NCBI RefSeq assembly: GCF_029433395.1
Contig: NZ_JAQTHW010000002.1
Span: 124,001-188,000 of the forward strand
DNA: 64,000 bases
Direction: 5' to 3'
Origin: Bifidobacterium sp. ESL0763
GTDB lineage: Bacteria > Actinomycetota > Actinomycetes > Actinomycetales > Bifidobacteriaceae
The notes beneath the pieces were generated by a model. The model made no database searches, had not been told where the DNA came from, and worked only from the letters and a program-made list of their open reading frames with translations. Shown in pieces: positions 54,843 to 62,825 of this stretch (its first letter is position 1; the number at the start of each line of letters is the position of its first letter). Position numbers and translations under genes: made by a program.

Positions 54843-54941
54843 CATATTCGGGCCGCATCGGCTGGGGTTTGTGCTTCGTTCCGTGTGCAGGAATCTCACG
54901 CAGTGAATACGATGGGATTGTTGACGAATGAATGGGGAGCG

Positions 54942-55520
54942 ATGAAAACCGGGAAAATCGAGGGTTCTGATCGTACTGCCGAAAGTTTGCTCGGGCTGGG
55001 GCATGACGTGGTGGACGTGGCCGGGTTCGCGGCGCAGCTGGGCGAGCCGGGGTCGCGGATGCGTGGGCTCTTCTCGGCGCGCGAGCTGCGGCAGGCGGCC
55101 TTGCGAGCCAAGGCCAAGCACGACGACGAGGCGACCCACCTCGCCGCGCGGTGGGCCGGCAAGGAAGCCGTGCTCAAGGCGTGGTGCGAGGCGTTGGGGG
55201 AGCGGCCGAACCCCTATACTCTTGACGATTTCCCATGGACCTCGATCGAGATACTCGACGATTCGCGCTCGCGGCCGCATGTGGTGCTGGGCCCGGCGTG
55301 CGAGGCAACGCTGCGCGATTCGTTGGGGCTTGGCGGCGGTGCCGATTCCGGCGGTGACGCGCAGACCGACGCTGGCAATGGCAATGGCAATGGCAACGGC
55401 TACGGCAAGACCAACTCGGGCGATGACGTCGATGGTGACGCGCTGCGCTGGCACATCTCACTGAGCCACGACGGCCCGGTCGCCTCCGCGGTGGTGGCTT
55501 TGGTGGCGCTGGCGCGCTGA
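54942..55520 (+). CDS. acpS: Holo-[acyl-carrier-protein] synthase (phosphopantetheinyl transferase)
   Basis: The protein is 192 residues from ATG 54942, behind GGGGAG; ATG 54912 is an alternative. Two metal/CoA motifs of the AcpS family are clear: GLGHDVVDVAGFAAQL and AARWAGKEAVLKAWCEALGE, plus a FSARELRQAA segment between them. It transfers 4'-phosphopantetheine from CoA to the ACP serine of FAS-I. A Gly/Asn/Asp-rich insertion (GNGNGNGNGYGK region, about residues 145-165) splits the last strands, unlike compact AcpS of about 120 residues. In other FAS-I actinobacteria it directly follows fas. Here it is 16.4 kb away. Confidence 0.88.
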   Translation: MKTGKIEGSDRTAESLLGLGHDVVDVAGFAAQLGEPGSRMRGLFSARELRQAALRAKAKHDDEATHLAARWAGKEAVLKAWCEALGERPNPYTLDDFPWTSIEILDDSRSRPHVVLGPACEATLRDSLGLGGGADSGGDAQTDAGNGNGNGNGYGKTNSGDDVDGDALRWHISLSHDGPVASAVVALVALAR

Positions 55521-55706
55521 ACGCTGTGGTGGCCGGACGAGAGTGCCGGCCGCGTTGACCGCGGGACGGTGAGGCCGAGTTCGGTGGGATAAACGGCGCC
55601 GCTATCGTATGCCAGTGGAATAATGTCAGATACCAAAGAAGATATCCGGCACGCGTTGTATGGCAACGTCTGCGACACGAGCGGCCGGAACCGAAACGGA
55701 GGAAGA

Positions 55707-56285
55707 ATGGGTGTTGGAGCGATCGTAGCCCTGGTGGTGCTCGCCGTCGTCGTCATCGTGCTGGTCTGGGCCGTCATGGCCTACAACCGCTTGGTCACGC
55801 TGCGCAACCGCGTGGAGAACGGCTATTCGCAGATCGACGTGCAGCTCAAGCGGCGTACCGACCTGGTGCCGAACCTGATCGAGACCGTCAAGGGCTACGC
55901 GACCCACGAGTCCCAGGTCTTCCAGAACGTCACCGAGGCGCGGGCCGAGGCCATGAAGGCCGCCGACAGCGTCTCCGCCACGCCCGCGGACCGCGCCCAG
56001 GCCGAGTCCGCCCTTACCAACGCGCTCCTGGCGCTGAAGGCCACCGCCGAGGCCTACCCCGACCTCAAGGCTAACCAGAACTTCCTGCAGCTGCAGGACC
56101 AGCTCTCCGACCTCGAGCAGAAGATCGCCTACGCGCGCCAGTTCTACAACGACGTGGTGCAGAAGCTCAACACGGCCATCCAGACCTTCCCCTCCAACGT
56201 GATCGCGGGCATGTTCCATTTCGCGCCCGGCCAGTACTTCCAGGTCGCCGAGGCCGACAGGCAGGTGCCGCAGGTCAAGTTCTAG
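55707..56285 (+). CDS. lemA: LemA family protein
   Basis: The protein is 192 residues from ATG 55707, behind GGAGGAA; the longer upstream frame lacks support. One N-terminal membrane helix (GAIVALVVLAVVVIVLVWAV) is followed by the LemA helical domain with YNRLVTLRNRVENGYSQIDV, QLKRRTDLVPNLIETVKGYA, ENFLQLQDQLSDLEQKIAYA-like segments and FYNDVVQKLNT. It is a membrane-anchored, outward-facing coiled protein of unknown function, commonly next to DUF2207 or TPM-domain proteins, as here. Confidence 0.92.
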   Translation: MGVGAIVALVVLAVVVIVLVWAVMAYNRLVTLRNRVENGYSQIDVQLKRRTDLVPNLIETVKGYATHESQVFQNVTEARAEAMKAADSVSATPADRAQAESALTNALLALKATAEAYPDLKANQNFLQLQDQLSDLEQKIAYARQFYNDVVQKLNTAIQTFPSNVIAGMFHFAPGQYFQVAEADRQVPQVKF

Positions 56286-56359
56286 GCCGTGGCCGCGGGC
56301 TCTCGGACGGTGCGGCGATGTGGCACGGTGATGTGGCGCTGTGGCGATGTGGCGACGAT

Positions 56360-56591
56360 GCGATGGAAATCAGCAAAACGGTTCCGAAACGCTGATTTTG
56401 CTCGCAGGTCCAGATGAGACATGCGTCGAAAAGCAAGAAAAGGTGCCCGAAATCGTGCTTTTTGTCGCACCAACGCGAACCATGCGTCGAAAAGCACGGA
56501 AATCGGCCCGAAATCGTGCTTTTCGACGCATCAACGGTTGGGCGTGCGTCGAAAAGCAGAACGAGGGCATCATAATGCTGCTTTTCGACGC
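56360..56591. repeat. Array 1: four 46-nt inverted-repeat elements
   Basis: Elements lie at 56360-56405, 56423-56468, 56484-56529 and 56546-56591, each exactly 46 nt, separated by 15-17 nt. Typical arms are GCGTCGAAAAGCA and TGCTTTTCGACGC around a central 20 nt that varies. The first element is a divergent subtype (GCGATGGAAATCAGC ... GCTGATTTTGCTCGC). The array occupies the 361-nt gap between lemA and the first DUF2207 gene. Confidence 0.9.
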
Positions 56592-56676
56592 AGTGTCGAA
56601 GAGGCAATGTGACGACGAGGCGAACTGCGTGTGTCGACGCGTATGAATGGGCATAAGAGAAACGGAAGGCAAAGCC

Positions 56677-59457
56677 ATGGTGCATAGTCTGACTTGGCGA
56701 AGGGTGTTGCGCATCGCTCTGGCGATGTTCCTGGGCATAGGGCTGGTGGGATCCCTGTGCCTGTGGGCGGTGACGGACGATTCCGGGGCCGATCACGACA
56801 TGACCTACCGCTCGCTCGACTATGACGCCACCGTGCGGCCCAACGGCGACCTGCGCGTGGTCGAGCACGTGGACATGAAGCTCGGCAACCGCAGCGGACT
56901 GTTCGGCTCCGACCACCCGTGGCGGCAGCTTTTCCAGCGCTTCGAGATCAACGACACCGATGACGGCGAGAACCCGCTGAGCGCCATCACCGACGTGTCG
57001 GTGCGCGACGCCGACACCGGCAAGGTCTTCCGCCATGGCGACGCACGGTCGGCGATGACGGTGCAGAGCGATGAGGCGATGGAGCACACCGACTGGAACA
57101 GGCAGTACGCGGGTACGTGGTACGCCATGATGGTCGACGGCGGCTACGAGAACTATGCGCCCGCGGCACGGCGCGACGTGCGCACCTGGTCGCCGGAAAG
57201 CCAGGGGTCGGGTGACGCGAGCGGGCAGGCCGACAGCAACACCACCTCGGGCAACGCGGCTGCCGGAAAATCCGCCACCGACGGTTCAGCTGCCGACAAT
57301 GCCGACACCAATAAAACCGATGCCGGTAAATCCGACTCCAAGACAACGGACGACGGCAATTCGTCTTCGAACAGTACGGATAACAAGGACAGCGCCGACT
57401 CCCAGTCCGAGGGCAAGAACGACCACGGCACCCTGGAGATCGGCTGGAACATCCCCGAGACGAAGTCGGCCAAAAGCGTCCGGTTCGACATCTCGATGAC
57501 GCTCAAGGACGTCGTGAAGGTTTACGACGACGTGGCCTACGTCAAATGGGAGCCGATCGCCGGCAACAACACGGTGCCCGTCAAGCGGATGGGCATGCGC
57601 ATCACCTTGCCCAAGGGCGCGGCGAAGGGACAGACCTGGCAGTGGCTGCACTTCGAGGGGCGCGGCTCCATCGCCAAGGGCGGGGCGCGCGTGGTCGAGG
57701 CCAGCGCCCGCAACGTCAAACACGGCGAGCATGTCGACGCGGTGCTGATGTTCCCGCGTTCGGCGATGGGCAAGGTGCGCCACGACATCTACGGCTCGCA
57801 GAAACAGAAGGTGCTCTCCAATGAGCGCCTCGAACAGGATTCGGCGTCGTGGGACCGCTCCGAGTCCGTCGTGCTTCTGGCGGTGTTCCTGCTGCTGGTG
57901 GCGATGTTCACCGCCATAGGCATCGGCCTGGTCGTCTCGTCCAACAAGGCGGTCGACTACAAGGGCGCCGGCGGGCCAAACGACGGGCCGAACAACAAGC
58001 GGAAGGTTGGCCGGAAGGACGAGGTCGACTATTACCGCGACCTTCCCGACGTGAGCCCGGCCGTCGCGGCCAAGCTGCTCAGCGTGCTCGACCCGGGCGA
58101 CTACGGCACCACGGACGAGGGCAGGGACCTGGATTCGCGCAAGTACAAGTCGCGCGTCATGGCCACCGTGCTCTTCTCGTTGGTGCGCAAGAAGCTCGTC
58201 GCCGTCTACCCGGGCCGCTCGGCCTGGTACCGGGGCGTCGACTTCTCCACGGCCGGCGACGCCCAGCTGCGGGAACGCTACGAAGCCGGCCTGCAAGCGG
58301 CCAAAGCCGGCAACGACGACATCTACGACGAGAAATACTATCTGCCGAACCTGCTCGCCCCCTACCCGGCGAGCCGCCATGGCAAGGCCGGAAGCGCGAG
58401 TTCCGCGCGTGGCAGCGTCATGGGCTCGTCGGTGGTGCGAAAGCTCGTGCGCAGGCTCCTGCCGTACCGGCCCACCAGCACCATCGTCATGCTCACCGAT
58501 CCCGACAACGACCCGGTGTTCAGGCGCAAGGGCAAGAAGGGCGGCAAGAAACGGCAGGCGACGGACCTGCAGGAGACGATGGAAGGCAGGTCGTTCGACG
58601 TGGGCTACGGGCGGCGGCAGGGCGACACCGGCGCGCAGACCCCGGAGGTCGCGGCGATCGCCTCGCTCAGCGACGCCGAGGCGCGGCTGCTGTTGCTGCT
58701 GAGGCATTTCGCCGACCTCTCGAAGGAAGGCGACCGCTTCGACCTGGTGCAGATGAGGCATTGCGCCAAGAAGTCCCCGGAGGCGGCCAAGATGCGTGGC
58801 AAGTTCATCAAGGCCGTGCAGAAGGAGTTCGGCAAGGAGCATCTGGTCAGCTCTCGACCCGTCACCGACGGAAGCCCGGGAAGCGTATACATGCTGGCGG
58901 CGTTGGTGGTCGAGGGGCTGTTCCTGGCGCTGGTGTGGCATCTGGGGCTCAGGGCGTTGACCGTCGAGCTGGGGATGCTCGGCCTGTTCTGCCTGTGCGT
59001 CACGGGCACGCTGATCCGCAGCACCACGCTGACCAAGGGTGGCGCGACAATCGCCGGCCAGGTGCTCGGGCTGCGGCGCTACCTGCTGGACTTCAGCGAC
59101 TTCTCCGACCGTGACGTGCCGGACCTGGCGCTGTGGGACCAATATCTCGTCTACGCGACGGCGCTGGGTGCCAGCAAGCCCATGACGAAGCGCATGGCGG
59201 GCGTCGTGCCCCAGCTCGAAGGCGACGACGCGGATGGGCGGTTCGACGACTCCCTGTGGATGTGGAGCGCATGGGGACTGGGCTCCGGTGGCGCCGACCT
59301 CACGGATGCCTTCGGCGACATCGGCTCCGGGCTGTCGTCCGGATTCGACGGCGTGGGTGCCATCATCTCGTCGTCCTCCTCGGGCTCCGGCGGCGGCGGT
59401 GGCAGCTTCGGCGGTTCCGGCGGTGGATCCGGTGGCGGCAGCTTCGGCGGTCGCTAG
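56677..59457 (+). CDS. DUF2207 membrane protein 1
   Basis: The protein is 926 residues from ATG 56677; ATG 56647 is an alternative. An N-terminal membrane helix is followed by the extracytoplasmic DUF2207 domain (YRSLDYDATVRPNGDLRVVE, AITDVSVRDADTG, LEIGWNIPETKSAKS, AYVKWEPIAGNNTVPV) interrupted by a Ser/Thr/Asp/Asn/Lys low-complexity insertion. A second helix is at about residues 395-415, then a cytoplasmic region (EVDYYRDLPDVSPAVAAKLL), two more helices (LAALVVEGLFLALVWHL, LGMLGLFCLCVTGTLI), the conserved LRRYLLDFSDFSDRDVPDLA, and a glycine-rich tail of GGGSFGG repeats. Function is unknown. The link with LemA is common in bacteria. Confidence 0.85.
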   Translation: MVHSLTWRRVLRIALAMFLGIGLVGSLCLWAVTDDSGADHDMTYRSLDYDATVRPNGDLRVVEHVDMKLGNRSGLFGSDHPWRQLFQRFEINDTDDGENPLSAITDVSVRDADTGKVFRHGDARSAMTVQSDEAMEHTDWNRQYAGTWYAMMVDGGYENYAPAARRDVRTWSPESQGSGDASGQADSNTTSGNAAAGKSATDGSAADNADTNKTDAGKSDSKTTDDGNSSSNSTDNKDSADSQSEGKNDHGTLEIGWNIPETKSAKSVRFDISMTLKDVVKVYDDVAYVKWEPIAGNNTVPVKRMGMRITLPKGAAKGQTWQWLHFEGRGSIAKGGARVVEASARNVKHGEHVDAVLMFPRSAMGKVRHDIYGSQKQKVLSNERLEQDSASWDRSESVVLLAVFLLLVAMFTAIGIGLVVSSNKAVDYKGAGGPNDGPNNKRKVGRKDEVDYYRDLPDVSPAVAAKLLSVLDPGDYGTTDEGRDLDSRKYKSRVMATVLFSLVRKKLVAVYPGRSAWYRGVDFSTAGDAQLRERYEAGLQAAKAGNDDIYDEKYYLPNLLAPYPASRHGKAGSASSARGSVMGSSVVRKLVRRLLPYRPTSTIVMLTDPDNDPVFRRKGKKGGKKRQATDLQETMEGRSFDVGYGRRQGDTGAQTPEVAAIASLSDAEARLLLLLRHFADLSKEGDRFDLVQMRHCAKKSPEAAKMRGKFIKAVQKEFGKEHLVSSRPVTDGSPGSVYMLAALVVEGLFLALVWHLGLRALTVELGMLGLFCLCVTGTLIRSTTLTKGGATIAGQVLGLRRYLLDFSDFSDRDVPDLALWDQYLVYATALGASKPMTKRMAGVVPQLEGDDADGRFDDSLWMWSAWGLGSGGADLTDAFGDIGSGLSSGFDGVGAIISSSSSGSGGGGGSFGGSGGGSGGGSFGGR

Positions 59458-59512
59458 TCCAGGCTGGCCGGCTGATGGTGGGCTGGGTGTGGTTGCGTGC
59501 ATGGGCGACGAT

Positions 59513-59845
59513 GCGACGAAAGTCAGCGAAACGACCTTGAAGCGCTGATTTTGCTCGCAGGGTCAGTCGAACGTGCGATGAAAGTCAGCGAAACGGGCCT
59601 GAAATGCTGCTTTTTAACGCATCGGCGACAACCCACGCGTTGAAAAGCAGGGTAATGGCCCCGGAATCCTGCTTTTTGACGCGACGTCTGCTGGCCTTGC
59701 GTTGAAAAGCAGAGAAATCGGCCTGGAACGCTGCTTTTTGACGCGACGTCTGCTGGCCTTGCGTTGAAAAGCAGAGAAATCGGCCTGAAACGCTGCTTTT
59801 TGACGCGGTATCGGCGGACATGCGTCGAAAAGCAGACAGGCGCCG
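59513..59845. repeat. Array 2: five and a half 46-nt inverted-repeat elements
   Basis: Full elements lie at 59513-59558, 59575-59620, 59637-59682, 59699-59744 and 59761-59806, and a left half-element at 59822-59834. Spacers are 15-16 nt, and two of them are identical (GACGTCTGCTGGCCTT). Arms are GCGTTGAAAAGCA and TGCTTTTTGACGC, and the first element is again the GTCAGC/GCTGATTTTGCTCGC subtype. The array fills the 439-nt gap between the two DUF2207 genes. Confidence 0.9.
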
Positions 59846-59896
59846 GCCAATGGTGGTCACAATCCGATAATGTGGGAGACGGAAGAAGGGGGAGCA

Positions 59897-62551
59897 ATGC
59901 GCAATCACGAAGGATGGTCGGTGAGGCTCAAGTCCATCGTGGGGACGGTGATCACCGCGTTGGTGTTCTCCGTGGTGGGCGGCCTGTGCCTGGCCGGCCT
60001 CGTCGTCGGCGGCAGCGGCACTATGAGCTACCGTTCGCTCGACTATGACATGACGGTGCGCCCCAACGGCGACCTGCGGATCGTCGAGCACGTCGACGTG
60101 AAACTCGGCAAGCGCGACGGTGGCGGCAAATCCTCGTGGCATCAGCTCTTCCAGCGCTACAAGCTCGACGCCGGACAACTGAGCGCCATCACCGACGTGT
60201 CGGTGAAGGATGCCAACACCGGCGAGGAATACACGACCGGCGAGATGGCGAGCGGCTTCGACCTGGACTATACGTCAGACGCCGATTGGGACGACGAGTT
60301 CGCGCACACCTGGTACGCGGCGGACGTCTCGTGCGGCTCGAGCGACCATCCTGTGCGCTATACGCCCGCGGGGACGACCAAGAAAGCCGATGACGCGGAC
60401 GACGATGACGACTATCCGCTTTTCAATGGCATGTTCGACGGCACCCATGGCGGCGACGGCGCGACGGGGCAGAACCCGGGCGACCAGGGCGTCATCGGCA
60501 ATCCAGCTCAGAACCAGAATCCGGCCCAGAACCAGTCCCAAGCTCAGCCCCAGCCCCAAGGCAATCCCGCCAGCTACGCTCAGCCGGCCCGGCGCGGAGC
60601 GGACCAGCTTGTAGCCCAGACCGGCGCCCGTTCCTCGGTTCGGTCCGCGGTCCAATCCCAACCCCAACTCGGGCTTCAATCCCAAGTCCAGACCGGAAGC
60701 CAGCCCCAGCCCCAGGTCCGTCCCGCCGACGACACCAGTGACGATGACAGCGACGACGGTTTCTGCTCCACCGGCAAGCCGGGCGACACCATCGAGATCG
60801 GCTGGAACATTCCGGCGACCCACACCGCCGAGAGCATGAAATTCGATATCGCCATGACCTTCAAGGACGTGGTGACCCGCTACGACGACGTGGCCTACTT
60901 CAAATGGGAGCCGGTGGGCGACGACAACACCGTGCCGATCGGCAGTATGAAAGCCAAGGTCTCGCTGCCCAAGGCCAAGACCAAAGGCGGCAAATCCGGC
61001 GGGACGTCCGGCGGCTCCTCCTCGGTCTCCCTGCCCCAGCAGTGGCTGCACTTCTCGGGCATGGGCCGCGTCTCGGCGCAGGACGGCCATACCATAACGT
61101 TCAACGCCAGCAATATCCGGCCCCACCAGCACGTCGACCTGGTCTCGATGTCGTCGGCCGGCGCGATGGGCAAGGTGAAGCACACGCAGTCCGGTGACCA
61201 CGCGCAGGCCATCGTCCACCAGGAGAACGTGGAGCGTTCGAAGGCCATGGTCTCCCGGACCTTCAACATCGTCATCCTGCTCGCCGCGCTCGTGGCGCTC
61301 ATCGCGGCGTTCGGCTATGGCATCCGCCAGTTCGTGCTCCTCACCCGCAAGTCCCGCTACCACGGCGAAGTGGACTATTACCGCGACATCCCCTCCGCCT
61401 CGCCGGTGGCCGTCGCCCGCCTGATGCAGACGCTGGAAGGCGCCTCGTCCTCCAGGCTCTCCAACGCCTACCTGAGGGCGAACAACAGCAAGCACCTCGT
61501 CTCCCGGCAGATGGCGGCCACCATGCTTTCCCTGGCGCGCAAGAAGCTCATCGCCATCTACCCCGGCGAATCCTCGTGGTACACGGGCCTCGATATGTCG
61601 AATGCCGACTCCGCCCAGCTCGCCGAACGGGTGCGGGCCAACGACGCGGAGGACGGCAGGAAGACCAGCACCATCGTGGTCATGCCGCTCGCCTACAGCA
61701 ACGACGGCGAGACCCTGCGTGACGCCAGGCGCCGCGAGGAGCATCCCCTGTCGCTCACCCGCGCCGAGAAGGCCCTGCTCGACCTGCTCAAGTCCTTCGC
61801 CGAGTACTGCGGTTCGCGCGTCTTCGACATGAAGGAGATGCGCAAGAAGGGCAGGAAGTGGGACGTGAGCGTCACCCGCTACCGCACGTTCACCACCGAG
61901 GCCGAGAAGGAATACGAGGAATCTGGGCTGAGACTCTCGCAGACCGGCGTGCTCGCCAAGGTCGGCGTGCTGATGGCGGTGGCGACGGCGCTGGTGGCCC
62001 TGTGCTTCTGGCGGTTCCGGAAAGCCGGTCTGCCCGGCGTGGTGGTCGTCGGCATCGTGGTGCTGGCCTTCGTCGCCATGATGATCCTGGGGCTGCTGCC
62101 CCGTGAGACCTTGACCGACAAGGGCCAGAAGGTGGCGGGCCAGGCGCTCGGACTGCGCAGGTACATGCAGGACTTCAGCGACTTCTCCAAGCGCGGCGTG
62201 CCCGACCTGGCGCTCTGGGATGACTACCTCATCTACGCCACCGCCCTGGGCATCAGCGGCGAGCTGGTGCGCAAGATGGCCGAGGCGCAACCGGCGCTCG
62301 CCGACGCGGCCTGGCTCGACGAGAACGCCCGCGGCTCGCTGGTCTACTATGCCTACTGCGGCCCGGCGTGGTCCGGCTCCTCGCCGGCCAACGCCCCGTC
62401 CTTCGGCGGCGGCTTCGCGGACCTCGGCTCGCAGCTGAGCGCCGGCTTCGGCGGCATGGCCGCGTCGGTCGGCGTTGGCGGCGGATTCGGCGGCGGCAGC
62501 TTCGGCGGTTCGGGCGGCGGCGCCGGTGGCGGCAGCTTCGGCGGCAGGTGA
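59897..62551 (+). CDS. DUF2207 membrane protein 2
   Basis: The protein is 884 residues from ATG 59897, behind AGGGGGAG. It has the same plan as the preceding paralogue: N-terminal helix, YRSLDYDMTVRPNGDLRIVE, AITDVSVKDANTG, IEIGWNIPATHTAES, a second helix (IVILLAALVALIAAFGYGI), EVDYYRDIPSASPVAVARLM, two helices, LRRYMQDFSDFSKRGVPDLA and a GGGSFGG tail. The extracytoplasmic low-complexity insertion is different: Gln/Pro/Asn-rich (NQNPAQNQSQAQPQPQ) in place of Ser/Thr/Asp-rich. The pair therefore arose by tandem duplication and then diverged mainly in the exposed linker. Confidence 0.85.
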   Translation: MRNHEGWSVRLKSIVGTVITALVFSVVGGLCLAGLVVGGSGTMSYRSLDYDMTVRPNGDLRIVEHVDVKLGKRDGGGKSSWHQLFQRYKLDAGQLSAITDVSVKDANTGEEYTTGEMASGFDLDYTSDADWDDEFAHTWYAADVSCGSSDHPVRYTPAGTTKKADDADDDDDYPLFNGMFDGTHGGDGATGQNPGDQGVIGNPAQNQNPAQNQSQAQPQPQGNPASYAQPARRGADQLVAQTGARSSVRSAVQSQPQLGLQSQVQTGSQPQPQVRPADDTSDDDSDDGFCSTGKPGDTIEIGWNIPATHTAESMKFDIAMTFKDVVTRYDDVAYFKWEPVGDDNTVPIGSMKAKVSLPKAKTKGGKSGGTSGGSSSVSLPQQWLHFSGMGRVSAQDGHTITFNASNIRPHQHVDLVSMSSAGAMGKVKHTQSGDHAQAIVHQENVERSKAMVSRTFNIVILLAALVALIAAFGYGIRQFVLLTRKSRYHGEVDYYRDIPSASPVAVARLMQTLEGASSSRLSNAYLRANNSKHLVSRQMAATMLSLARKKLIAIYPGESSWYTGLDMSNADSAQLAERVRANDAEDGRKTSTIVVMPLAYSNDGETLRDARRREEHPLSLTRAEKALLDLLKSFAEYCGSRVFDMKEMRKKGRKWDVSVTRYRTFTTEAEKEYEESGLRLSQTGVLAKVGVLMAVATALVALCFWRFRKAGLPGVVVVGIVVLAFVAMMILGLLPRETLTDKGQKVAGQALGLRRYMQDFSDFSKRGVPDLALWDDYLIYATALGISGELVRKMAEAQPALADAAWLDENARGSLVYYAYCGPAWSGSSPANAPSFGGGFADLGSQLSAGFGGMAASVGVGGGFGGGSFGGSGGGAGGGSFGGR

Positions 62552-62703
62552 GCCGGCTGTCCATACGGCGGCGCGGCGGCGCGTCCGTGGCATCCTCGTG
62601 CGTGGCTGGTTGCGGCCGCTCATGCGTTTAGGCGTCTATGCGTCGGAGCGCCGGATTGACTGGCGTGGCGCATAGCTGGTCGTCGCCTCCTCCGGATGAA
62701 CAT

Positions 62704-62811
62704 GCGTCGAAAAGCACGAAATCACCCGTAAAAACGTGCTTTTCTACGCATGTGCGGCTGGCGATGCGTTCAAAAGCAGATAATGCGGGGCGAAAGTCTG
62801 CTTTTCGACGC
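62704..62811. repeat. Array 3: two 46-nt inverted-repeat elements
   Basis: Elements lie at 62704-62749 (GCGTCGAAAAGCA ... GTGCTTTTCTACGC) and 62766-62811 (GCGTTCAAAAGCA ... CTGCTTTTCGACGC), with a 16-nt spacer. The array lies between the second DUF2207 gene and the convergent ABC-transporter gene. Confidence 0.88.
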
Positions 62812-62825
62812 TGTAAGGGCCCGGC

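Noticed and set aside
38513-54941. Prophage or integrative element carrying the surface genes
   Set aside because: No integrase, transposase, att-like repeats or tRNA target were found at the borders, so only gene insertion of unknown mechanism can be claimed.
56282-56738. Minus-strand ORFs through the 46-nt arrays with RRKARFRA-like repeats
   Set aside because: The apparent repeats follow from the DNA hairpin elements, and frames shift between units because the period is not a multiple of three.
59513-59845. Possible CRISPR array
   Set aside because: The conserved 46-nt part is an inverted repeat with a variable core, spacers are only 15-17 nt and two are identical, and no cas genes are present.
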